7,766 nucleotides of DNA from Gemmataceae bacterium (GCA_020847555.1 JADLBT010000133.1:1-7766); one strand, 5' to 3'. Counted from the stretch's first letter, positions 1 through 5,704 are shown. The notes: generated by a model from the letters alone, not told the origin. Made by a program: numbers and translations.

Positions 1-1083
1 CCAAACCCGGCACTCCCCACGCGATTGGAACTCGTCCAGCGCCGATTGCAACTGTTGCGCCTCGGTACTGCCCGGGGAAGGACCCCACGGCGTCCCGGGC
101 AGGAGGAGCCGGTTGGTGTCCGGGGCGAAGGCCAACTTGCCGCCGCCGGCCTGCAGATCCTCGACCGAGATCCCCTTCTTCACCTGCTCAAGCAGTCGCT
201 GGAAATCCCCACCGCCGATCTGGAGGAGGACCGCGTTGACGTCCTGGGCGTGGTCCATCCGGGACGTGCCCAGGTGTGCGGTCATCTCGAACAGGCCGTC
301 GCTCTCCGGCCCGCCAGATCCGCCCACCAGCCGGCGCTGGGAGAGGTCATAGCGCCAGACGTCGGTGCCACCGTGCCGCTCGACCTGATACTCCCACGAT
401 TTCTCGGATGGGTTGGTCGAGTTGTCCGAGCGCAGGGCGATCGGAACGAGGGGGACGGGGTGGCCGGCGCGGGGCTGGAAGCCGATCACATGCCGGTCGA
501 TACGGACGGTGACGGTGGCGACCGCGTCCATCGACTGCAGACCGAAGAAGCCCCCGCCGATGAGGCTGACAGGGTTTCCGCGCTCACGGGTCCGCCGGGC
601 GAACACATGCACGGCGTTGATCTGGTGCCACAGGTCGCGTCCGAGGTCGGCGGGCCTGGCCGGCGTGAAATCCTTCGGCCCGTTGAGGGGGACCGAGCCG
701 AAGCTGAGGTCTTCCTGGCCGCCGTTGGCGCTCGTGGCCACCAGATCCAGGGGCTTGCCGAGGACCGCGTTGTGCCGCGCGTACCACTTCGCCTGCTCGC
801 GGGCGTCGTGGAGGATCTGCAGGGCGGTGCGGTTGGCGGCAGTCGCGTCGGTGGCATCGCTCAGGACCAGGGTGCGATCATCAAGGAGGGCCTGGGCGGC
901 GGCGAGGGCGGACGCATCGGCCGCGCTCTGGAGGGTGGTGCGCGTCTCGTACAGCAGGTACGAGTTGATCGCCAGGGCGAGGCAGACGAGGAGCAGCGGC
1001 ATGACCAGCAGGAGCAGGATGCTCAACCGGCCGTGGCGGCGCCGCCCGGAGCGGTGGTCAGCGGTGGGGGCCGAGTGACGCAT
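1..1083 (-). CDS. TadG-like Flp pilus-assembly protein (3'-truncated by window edge)
   Basis: The minus-strand frame is open for 361 codons from ATG at 1083 to base 1, so the C-terminus is missing. It starts with a basic stretch (residues 11-19, rich in Arg and His). A single hydrophobic segment follows at about 20-42 (LSILLLLVMPLLLVCLALAIN), and then 'LYETRTTLQSAADASALAAAQ'. This layout is the hallmark of the TadE/TadG-like N-terminal domain: one membrane anchor followed by a small, Ala-rich helix. The rest is probably extracytoplasmic. I saw no von Willebrand A motif in the visible part. TadG-type proteins are thought to help anchor or assemble Flp pili at the envelope. The gene is the fifth Tad-type gene on this strand, but 326 bp and several hairpins separate it from cpaB, so it may have its own promoter. 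The start is supported by position and by a weak AGGGA 4 bases upstream. The family call is good; the exact role is inferred. Confidence 0.83.
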   Translation of the reverse strand, partial: MRHSAPTADHRSGRRRHGRLSILLLLVMPLLLVCLALAINSYLLYETRTTLQSAADASALAAAQALLDDRTLVLSDATDATAANRTALQILHDAREQAKWYARHNAVLGKPLDLVATSANGGQEDLSFGSVPLNGPKDFTPARPADLGRDLWHQINAVHVFARRTRERGNPVSLIGGGFFGLQSMDAVATVTVRIDRHVIGFQPRAGHPVPLVPIALRSDNSTNPSEKSWEYQVERHGGTDVWRYDLSQRRLVGGSGGPESDGLFEMTAHLGTSRMDHAQDVNAVLLQIGGGDFQRLLEQVKKGISVEDLQAGGGKLAFAPDTNRLLLPGTPWGPSPGSTEAQQLQSALDEFQSRGECRVW

Positions 1084-1105
1084 AAGTCCCTGCCTGTTGG
1101 TCGCT

Positions 1106-1151
1106 GTTCGCCCGGCTGCAGTTTGTTTCAGTCTACTACATCCGGGCGAAC
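1106..1151. repeat. 10-bp perfect inverted repeat upstream of the tadG-like gene
   Basis: GTTCGCCCGG at 1106-1115 and CCGGGCGAAC at 1142-1151 are exact reverse complements, separated by 26 bp. The element begins 23 bp upstream of the tadG-like start codon, in what would be its promoter or leader. It could be a two-half-site operator or an RNA stem with a large loop. The sequence alone cannot decide between these. Confidence 0.6.
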
Positions 1152-1341
1152 GACTCCTGCCTGAAAACCTTGCCAGCCGCGGGAAGCGGCGCTTCGTTCG
1201 GCGGCTGAAGTACCCGTCGCACAAACCGGGGCTGGGCCTGTGAAGGAGGCTGCGAAGAGCGGCCGGCGAAGGTGGCCCTCGCCAGGGAGGCAGACGTCGC
1301 CGAGACGCTCGACGCGGTGCTTCTGCGGATTGGGAGGGGAA

Positions 1342-1393
1342 CCCGGACGGGCCGCTGGCCCGTCCGGGGAAGCGAAGGCGGTGAACCACCGCC
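1342..1393 (-). terminator. Tandem hairpins downstream of cpaB (candidate terminator)
   Basis: Reading with cpaB, the first hairpin has a perfect 7-bp stem (arms 1393-1387 and 1383-1377, 3-nt loop). It starts 16 nt after the stop codon. Eight bases later comes a perfect 12-bp GC-rich stem (arms 1368-1357 and 1353-1342, 3-nt loop). The second is followed by a pyrimidine-rich stretch (TTCCCCTCCC) rather than a clean T tract. It may be a weak intrinsic terminator, an RNA 3'-end stabiliser or a bidirectional block. The stems are certain; the function is inferred. Confidence 0.5.
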
Positions 1394-1409
1394 CATGTTT
1401 TTACCGATG

Positions 1410-2483
1410 TCAGCCGCCGCCCGGAGGAGGAGACGCGGCCGAGGCCACCTGCACTCCCGGCATGCTAAAGCGATAGCCGTTGCCCGCGGCGCTGCTCCGG
1501 ATCGACACCGCTGGGGCGACGCCGCCCGACGGCCCGTTCCCGTTGCTGGCGAAGACGGCCGTGCGCAGCGGGCTGATGTCGCTGTAGCGCTCGACCCGGT
1601 ACGGCTGAGGCGCGGGCGGCAGGGGCTTGAGGTTAAAGATGCGCTCGAGGTCGAGGTCGCCAACGGTCAGATCGTTGGCGAGGACGGCATCGACGCGCTG
1701 GTCCTCATCCTTGTATTCGCGATTTTCCGGATCGCTGAACACCGGCCGGCCGCCCTTCGCGACGGCCTCCACCTCCCGGAGCTTGGGGGCGGCGGTCGCG
1801 ACCAGGGTCAGTTCGCCGCGGAGGCGGGCGAACTCGATCAGGGTGGCCCGGTACGGGTTCGCCTCCAGGGTGAACTGGATCGGCTGGTTCTCCGGGAGCG
1901 GGGCCATCATCGTCCACAGGCTGTTGCGCTTCGCGATGATCCGCACGTCGCGGGCGATCACCGCCGTCTCCACGATCGGGGCGACCCCGGGGTTGTTGTT
2001 CGGGTTGATCTGGGTGGTGAGGAGGACATCGACGCGCTCGCCGACCTGGAGCATCCCACCGGACGCCCGGTCCTTGTGGATGGCGACGCTGACGGCCCGC
2101 ATGTACGGTCGTAGACGGGCGTGCAAGGCGGCCGGCATCTTGAACTCCTGGAAGTCGTCCTTCAGGAGCGGCTGGTCGGCCAGCACGTTCCGGGCCAGGA
2201 TCCGGTAGTTCGCGGCCGTCAGGATCGGCGGCAGGTACTTGTCCCGGTTCGCCTGGTAGTGGGCGTACTCGCCCTCCCGCAGGTCGCGGACTCGGACCTC
2301 GTTGCCGGAGATGGTCGTCCCCTCGAACAGGTTCTGGCCAGCGACGAGGATCTGGATGGTCGGGGACTGCTTGGCGACCGGCGGGGGAGCGCTGTCGAAG
2401 AACCCGGAGTACTTGGCGGCGACTGCCACCCCCAGGGCGAGCAGGAGGGCGATCGTTAACGCGAACAGGGTGCTGGCTCTCAT
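1410..2483 (-). CDS. cpaB: Flp pilus assembly protein CpaB (RcpC)
   Basis: CpaB/RcpC is a periplasmic component of Tad pilus machines that works with the outer-membrane secretin CpaC/RcpA. The protein has 357 residues. It has an N-terminal hydrophobic anchor at about 5-23 and a Pro-rich linker at about 31-41. A SAF-like region follows at about 43-115 (IQILVAGQNLFEGTTISGNEVRVRDL, then ILARNVLADQPLLKDDF). After this comes the CpaB core, with 'MRAVSVAI' at 128-135, 'VGERVDVLLT' at 147-156, 'ARDVRIIAK' at 177-185 and 'TLEANPYRATLIEFARLRGELTLVA' spanning about 205-229. These blocks match the family pattern in order and spacing. The C-terminal 70 residues or so are low complexity (Pro, Gly, Ser, Ala) and end in PPPGGG. 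The start is supported by a GGAG at 2493-2496, nine bases upstream. The gene follows tadE after 73 bp on the same strand, so the two are probably co-transcribed. Confidence 0.93.
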   Translation of the reverse strand: MRASTLFALTIALLLALGVAVAAKYSGFFDSAPPPVAKQSPTIQILVAGQNLFEGTTISGNEVRVRDLREGEYAHYQANRDKYLPPILTAANYRILARNVLADQPLLKDDFQEFKMPAALHARLRPYMRAVSVAIHKDRASGGMLQVGERVDVLLTTQINPNNNPGVAPIVETAVIARDVRIIAKRNSLWTMMAPLPENQPIQFTLEANPYRATLIEFARLRGELTLVATAAPKLREVEAVAKGGRPVFSDPENREYKDEDQRVDAVLANDLTVGDLDLERIFNLKPLPPAPQPYRVERYSDISPLRTAVFASNGNGPSGGVAPAVSIRSSAAGNGYRFSMPGVQVASAASPPPGGG

Positions 2484-2556
2484 GATGACTTTCTCCGTTG
2501 AAACCCATCACCGGGGTGAGGTGGGCTGGCTTCTGGCGGACCCAGGTAATTCCAAG

Positions 2557-2979
2557 TTATTCCTTGCACATCACGGTACTGCCCAGCAGGATCTTGCCGC
2601 GGATGCTGTAGCCGATGAAGCGGAGCAGATCGGGGACCGCGCATGCGGCGGGCACCTTGACGGTGACCTGAACGGGCGCGCCGCTGGGCAGGGGGTTGCC
2701 CAACGTGTCTTTCAGCACACTGCAAATCTCGGCGTGGGCTTTCAGGTCGTTACCGAGAACCTTCTCCACCGCCTGGACAACGTCCTTGTGGCTCCCGTTG
2801 GTGGCAGCGACCCGGGCTCCCTGGCTGCTGGCGTGGGCCAGCCGCGCCTCGACAGCGATCGTTGCGGCGAACTGCACGCCCGCGAGGAGGAGCGCGAGCA
2901 CAATGGGCATCACGAGGAGCAGTTCCGTGCTCAGAACTGATCCGGGACGGCCTGGATGGACTGGTGTCCGGACACGCAT
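2557..2979 (-). CDS. tadE: TadE-like minor pilin (pseudopilin)
   Basis: This 140-residue protein has the TadE pattern. A short basic leader ends in 'GRPG' (10-13), followed by 'SVLSTELLLVMPIVLALLLAGVQFAATIAVEARLAHASSQGARVAA'. This is a processed-pilin-like hydrophobic helix with a Glu near its start (E19), then the conserved polar/Ala helix with 'GARVAA' at 54-59. The predicted cleavage is after G13 by the neighbouring CpaA-type peptidase. The C-terminal part has three cysteines (86, 113, 138) that could form disulphides outside the cytoplasm. I chose ATG 2979, although the frame is open further upstream, because A-A-GGGGG lies 5 bases before it and overlaps the cpaA stop codon. The upstream extension would run into cpaA. 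The 10-bp gap from cpaA points to translational coupling in one operon. Confidence 0.88.
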   Translation of the reverse strand: MRVRTPVHPGRPGSVLSTELLLVMPIVLALLLAGVQFAATIAVEARLAHASSQGARVAATNGSHKDVVQAVEKVLGNDLKAHAEICSVLKDTLGNPLPSGAPVQVTVKVPAACAVPDLLRFIGYSIRGKILLGSTVMCKE

Positions 2980-2989
2980 GGCATCCCCC

Positions 2990-3661
2990 TTAACCGTTCT
3001 GGCCGACCTGCTGTGGCTGAATCGGCTGGCCGGTCGGACTCGGGTGCGCGAGCTTGAGGTCAACGCGGAAGAACCACAGAACCACGGCCGCAGTGGCAAT
3101 GGCGAGCGGCAGGGAATAGGTCATCAGGCGGCGCCGCGGCACCATCCCCGCGGAGGTCTTCTTTCCGGCCTTGGCCGAGTAAGCCTTTTTCGCTGCTTTG
3201 TACCCCTGAGTGAAGAAGGTGCCAAGGGCTCTGGACATCGCCAGCACAATGAGGACAAGCATCGAACCGGCCAGCACCCAGAGGGAGTAGTAGGCTCCGA
3301 CCCAGGCGCCGATGGCCGCGAACAGTTTGACGTCGCCGCCGCCGCACAGCCCGAGCACCCACATCACGAAGAACATGGCGAAGCCGCAGAGGAACCCGAC
3401 CAGGGCAAACAGGAAGCCGTCCAGCGCCCCGAGGAACGGTCCGTCCGGGGTGAGTGCCCAGACACGCATCTCCTCGTAGCCGAGGAAAGCTCCGCGGGCG
3501 GTGTTAAATACCAGGCCGAGAACCAGCGTGGGAATGGTGAGCCACTTGGGGACGACCATCTTGCGGAGGTCAATGACGGCCGCGACAACGGTGAGAGCGG
3601 CGAGAACTCCGAAGAAAGTCCAGCCGAAGATTTCGTCCGGAAAGAACGGCCGATGGTACAT
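2990..3661 (-). CDS. cpaA: Prepilin peptidase CpaA/TadV (A24 aspartic protease)
   Basis: This inner-membrane aspartic protease removes the leader peptides of Flp pilins and TadE-type pseudopilins. The protein has 223 residues. Both signature aspartates are visible: D31 in 'AAVIDLRKMVVPKWLT', and D110 in the 'GGGDVKLFAA' (GxGD) motif at 107-110. Hydrophobic segments lie at about 11-30, 41-56, 78-105, 112-140 and 183-199. As in other CpaA/TadV enzymes, the N-terminal cytosolic methyltransferase domain of PilD is absent. A basic loop (about 153-180) and a Pro/Gln-rich tail (about 206-223) extend past the core. No strong ribosome-binding site precedes ATG 3661; the start is set by the first-helix position and a candidate promoter at 3754-3759. 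The gene heads the cpaA-tadE-cpaB run. Confidence 0.92.
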   Translation of the reverse strand: MYHRPFFPDEIFGWTFFGVLAALTVVAAVIDLRKMVVPKWLTIPTLVLGLVFNTARGAFLGYEEMRVWALTPDGPFLGALDGFLFALVGFLCGFAMFFVMWVLGLCGGGDVKLFAAIGAWVGAYYSLWVLAGSMLVLIVLAMSRALGTFFTQGYKAAKKAYSAKAGKKTSAGMVPRRRLMTYSLPLAIATAAVVLWFFRVDLKLAHPSPTGQPIQPQQVGQNG

Positions 3662-3753
3662 GGAATAGAACCCCGCGAGGGGAGTAGGCGGACCTCTTGA
3701 CGACGCGAATGGGGAGAAGGCACCCCGGTTGGCCGATTGGTGCGAACGCTGTG

Positions 3754-3759
3754 ATTATA
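3754..3759 (-). promoter_or_regulatory. Candidate -10 box for the cpaA operon
   Basis: On the minus strand the hexamer reads TATAAT, a perfect sigma-70-type -10. It lies 93 bp upstream of the cpaA start and downstream of the hairpin that follows the pilin gene. The position 17 bp upstream reads TCCCCG, which is a poor -35, so the promoter may need an activator. A 7-bp perfect inverted repeat lies at 3789-3809, at roughly -42 to -62 from the predicted start site. This suggests, without proving, such a binding site. Confidence 0.45.
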
Positions 3760-3788
3760 GAGCTTCAACCGGCCGGCGGGGAGTTCCG

Positions 3789-3809
3789 TCGCTCTGTTCC
3801 GGAGAGCGA
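3789..3809. repeat. 7-bp inverted repeat (possible operator) upstream of the cpaA -10
   Basis: TCGCTCT (3789-3795) and AGAGCGA (3803-3809) are exact reverse complements around a 7-nt centre. The site is at activator distance from the candidate cpaA promoter. It could instead form an RNA hairpin on a read-through transcript from the pilin gene. Confidence 0.4.
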
Positions 3810-3850
3810 TTTGCAAGAAACGCGATCAACGGGCTCGATCACAGGAAGAG

Positions 3851-3881
3851 GAGGGCCTCGGGCAAAGTGCCCGAGGCCCTC
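3851..3881 (-). terminator. Strong hairpin after the pilin gene (terminator or stability element)
   Basis: A perfect 14-bp GC-rich stem (arms 3881-3868 and 3864-3851) with a 3-nt loop begins 24 nt after the pilin stop codon. On the minus strand it is followed by CTCTTCCTGT, which is pyrimidine-rich but lacks a T run. It would end or thin out pilin transcripts before cpaA, or protect a pilin-only mRNA from 3' decay. Either would favour high pilin levels relative to the assembly genes. Confidence 0.7.
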
Positions 3882-3905
3882 AAGCACGTCTCAAGCACCA
3901 ACCAC

Positions 3906-4214
3906 TTACGGGCAGGTCGTCTGGTTGATGTTGCAGGTCGTGGTGCTGCTGCTCAGCGGCAGCGTGGCGCACGTGTCGGTCGCGCCGGAAGCAGCGCTGC
4001 TGCCCGAGCAACCGCTCAGCCCACTGATCGTGTAGCCCTGGTTCAGGGTCAGGACGGAGTTGCCGGTCTCGGTCAGCTCGGCCACCACCGCGGAGCGCAG
4101 GTTGGTCAGGCCGGCGATAATGCCGAGCAGCAGGATGACGAAGATCAACATCAGCTCGAAGCTGACGATGAAACCGCCGTCGTCCTTCCACAGCTTCTGC
4201 ATCAGATTCCGCAT
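3906..4214 (-). CDS. Flp-family type IVb pilin-like protein
   Basis: This 102-residue protein is the likely main pilin subunit. A short leader with basic residues (1-14, ending DDGG) precedes 'FIVSFELMLIFVILLLGIIAGLTNLRSAVVAELTE', a hydrophobic helix with a Glu at 20 that passes into an amphipathic helix, as in Flp pilins. Cleavage is expected after G14, or less likely G13. From residue 65 the tail is Ser/Thr-rich (16 of 38 residues) and has four cysteines (69, 82, 94, 101), unlike the short Cys-free tails of classical Flp. ATG 4214 has an excellent GGGAGG (4223-4228) 8 bases upstream. The gene is the first Tad gene on this strand; cpaA, for processing, follows 244 bp later. Planctomycetal relatives may be annotated simply as hypothetical. 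The pilin-like class is well supported; the role as major subunit is inferred from size and position. Confidence 0.84.
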   Translation of the reverse strand: MRNLMQKLWKDDGGFIVSFELMLIFVILLLGIIAGLTNLRSAVVAELTETGNSVLTLNQGYTISGLSGCSGSSAASGATDTCATLPLSSSTTTCNINQTTCP

Positions 4215-4222
4215 GTAACAAA

Positions 4223-4228
4223 CCTCCC
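4223..4228 (-). promoter_or_regulatory. Strong Shine-Dalgarno of the pilin gene
   Basis: GGGAGG on the minus strand lies 8 nt before the pilin ATG. It is among the best ribosome-binding sites in the window and fits a highly translated structural protein. It also favours ATG 4214 over the in-frame Met at codon 5. Confidence 0.8.
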
Positions 4229-4513
4229 TAACACTTCAGGACTGGCCCCTTCCCCTTTCCTTGCCTGTGACATACAAGGCTCGACTAATCAGGAAAGAGC
4301 GGGCGACCTGTCCCGTAACCTCCGAACGAAAAGCGACCTCTCGGACTAAAAAACGGTGTCTGGGGAACAACCGCTTTCCCGGGGCTCAGAAAAAAGGGCG
4401 AAACCGCTACCCCTTCCTTGCAAACCCGCGAAACGTGATCTACCCTTTCTCCAGAAAGGCGCCGCAACGTGCTGCCGTTGCTCGACTACTTGCACTACCA
4501 GGAATCAACAGGT

Positions 4514-4530
4514 TTGGCACGGTAATCGCT
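4514..4530 (+). promoter_or_regulatory. Sigma-54 type promoter (-24/-12)
   Basis: The 17 bases fit the sigma-54 consensus (YTGGCACGRNNNTTGCW) with one mismatch: TTGGCACG is intact, and the -12 element reads TCGC in place of TTGC. The invariant GG (4516-4517) and GC (4528-4529) are exactly 10 bp apart. It points to the right, away from the pilin gene, with a predicted start site near 4541. No protein gene follows for 1.3 kb, so the product may be a non-coding RNA or a very long leader. A chance match is possible. Confidence 0.45.
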
Positions 4531-4552
4531 ACTCATAAGTATTGATCGGGAG

Positions 4553-4584
4553 AAAAAAGGAGGTGGGGCTTTCCCGTAACCTCC
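4553..4584 (-). terminator. Intrinsic terminator/attenuator in the pilin leader
   Basis: On the minus strand GGAGGT (4584-4579) pairs with ACCTCC (4564-4559), with an inner GGG/CCC stem, and TTTTTT (4558-4553) follows at once. This is the form of a Rho-independent terminator. Just upstream, AAAAAGGAG (4615-4607) is an exact complement of CTCCTTTTT (4562-4554), that is, the terminator's 3' arm plus its T run. That is the arrangement of an antiterminator, so the two pairings exclude each other. Confidence 0.55.
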
Positions 4585-4621
4585 ACAAACCCTGACACAA
4601 GTCCCGCTCCTTTTTCCCCCG

Positions 4622-4651
4622 ATTACAACTATCCAACGTCGCAAGATTCAA
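4622..4651 (-). promoter_or_regulatory. Candidate sigma-70 promoter for the pilin leader
   Basis: On the minus strand TTGAAT (4651-4646) and TGTAAT (4627-4622) are 18 bp apart, matching the -35 and -10 consensus at 4 of 6 and 5 of 6 positions. The start site would fall near 4615, right at the candidate antiterminator strand. The support is motif-level only. Confidence 0.35.
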
Positions 4652-5139
4652 TTTTGTCGATGCTTACAACTCACATCAGGCGCACGACTCATCTGCGGAG
4701 AACTCGCTCCACTCGCCTTTGGCAATAAGGATTCTGGAGCTTACACCCTTTCGACCAGGATTGGGAAAGGGTGGCCATCAAACGCAACAGGAGCATCCAG
4801 CTCGGGGCGGAGAGCTACCGCTGGGCGATCTCTCCTGGTTGCAGGCACTCTTCGCGGTCGCCAGAACAGGTTTCAGAGCGGCCCCTTCGTTCAGTCGCAA
4901 CGGCTCGCTACCGGGTGATGTCGATGTTACTGCATCGAGTCGGCGAATTCCGCTCTTGTTTGCCGGGCCGTTCGGTTTGTGTGGTTGTTGGTTGGCTGGA
5001 ATGGCCGGGAGGGTTGTCGGTTGGGAGGATTGCCAACCTGGCAGAGCCCCTGTGATCCGCAAGCCCAAGCCCCTGGCACCGCATCCTGCGAGCATCCCAG
5101 TCGGCCGTCCTGTTGGACGCAGTTCCCAGGCTTTCAGTT

Positions 5140-5184
5140 CCACCGATTTCAGAAAGTTCTTCCCAATCCTATCGGTGGTTTTTT
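5140..5184 (+). terminator. Intrinsic terminator, plus strand
   Basis: CCACCGAT (5140-5147) and ATCGGTGG (5171-5178) form a perfect 8-bp stem, followed directly by TTTTTT (5179-5184), a G and TTT. The 23-nt loop is large but contains a small AGAA/TTCT stem. No plus-strand protein gene ends upstream, so the transcript it would end is unexplained. Confidence 0.55.
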
Positions 5185-5204
5185 GTTTACAGGTATTGTT
5201 TCTT

Positions 5205-5279
5205 CCCCTGCTTTTCTCAAGGTGATGAGTATTATCACCTGGCAGTTTGGAAAAGCAAGGGAAAACGTCCGTGTTTTCC
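5205..5279. repeat. Composite inverted-repeat cluster
   Basis: The outer arms are 5205-5216 and 5250-5261, matching at 11 of 12 positions. They enclose a perfect 7-bp stem (AGGTGAT 5220-5226, ATCACCT 5234-5240). A second perfect 7-bp stem (GGAAAAC 5260-5266, GTTTTCC 5273-5279) abuts the right arm. All can fold on either strand. This could be the end of an RNA, a protein-binding site or a relic of a small mobile element. No flanking target duplication was seen. Confidence 0.5.
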
Positions 5280-5704
5280 GATTCTTCGCATCCTGCAGCC
5301 TGCTCCGTCAAAATCGAGGAAACGTGGTGGCAAGTGCGGAGTGGCACGCAGGTGTTGCTGGTTTCAGCAAACGATTCCTGGTGCTTCTTCATCGCGCTGA
5401 CACTCCGCTGTGTCGTTGGTTGGCCTGTCTGGCGAAAAGAAGAAAGCAAGCATCGTGCCGGGAGATGGCGTCGCCCTTTTATTTCCGCGTTATTTTCGTA
5501 AGATTTAACACGACAATGTCTTGCAACTCTGCAGCCCCTTGCCGCTTCAGGTGAGTGCGGGTCCGGGTGTTATCTCTGGTTAATAACGTCTGAAGAGAGC
5601 GCATCCATTCGTTTGCATCCGGCCACCTCGGGATTCGGCGTCTGTCCTGTTCTTCACTTTTGCGCTCAAGGTCGTGCATGTACGGTCGGGTTGATGGTGT
5701 CGGA

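Larger units (their letters stand above)
1084..1409. other. Gene-free spacer between cpaB and the tadG-like gene, rich in inverted repeats
   Basis: No convincing coding frame is present; minus-strand open frames here are Ser/Arg/Pro-rich translations that overlap cpaB out of frame. The spacer holds four perfect inverted repeats: 10-bp arms at 1106-1115/1142-1151, 7-bp arms at 1174-1180/1201-1207 (with a competing 5-bp stem at 1176-1180/1186-1190), and two tight hairpins just behind cpaB. I did not find a convincing -35/-10 pair for the tadG-like gene, although the spacer length suggests that one exists. Confidence 0.6.
4215..4620 (-). other. Long structured candidate leader of the pilin gene
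   Basis: If transcription starts near 4615, the pilin mRNA has a leader of about 400 nt. On the minus strand the leader contains the hairpin plus T6 at 4584-4553. It also has two adjacent perfect stems (4481-4476/4469-4464 with a 6-nt loop, and 4459-4454/4449-4444 with a 4-nt loop). Two more T6 runs (4395-4390 and 4353-4348) each follow a weaker hairpin. The 13-mer GGAGGTTACGGGA occurs twice (4584-4572 and 4323-4311). No open frame here looks real. I could not match the leader to a known riboswitch class, including the cyclic-di-GMP types. Confidence 0.45.

Noticed and set aside
25..1164. A 379-codon plus-strand frame over the tadG-like gene
   Set aside because: It is antisense to a frame with a clear TadG-type N-terminus. 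Long antisense frames are expected in GC-rich genes. Its translation is Gly/Arg/Val/Glu-rich without any recognisable domain.
1136..1663. Minus-strand frame across the cpaB-tadG spacer
   Set aside because: It overlaps the 3' end of cpaB in another frame, is dominated by Ser, Arg, Ala and Pro, and lacks a ribosome-binding site.
4719..5225. 168-codon plus-strand frame starting at TTG
   Set aside because: It has a rare start codon without a ribosome-binding site, and its 3' end overlaps the terminator stem and T run. The composition is not protein-like for this genome.
4778..5449. 223-codon minus-strand frame in the gene-free region
   Set aside because: No ribosome-binding site, no recognisable motif, mixed codon use unlike the adjacent genes, and it runs through the plus-strand terminator and the composite repeat.
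5479..5679. Minus-strand frame from ATG 5679, about 66 charged residues (MHDLERKSEEQDRRR...)
   Set aside because: The composition is fairly protein-like, so it was considered as a small gene or a fragment. It has no ribosome-binding site, no recognised family and mixed third-position bases. Conservation in relatives would revive it.
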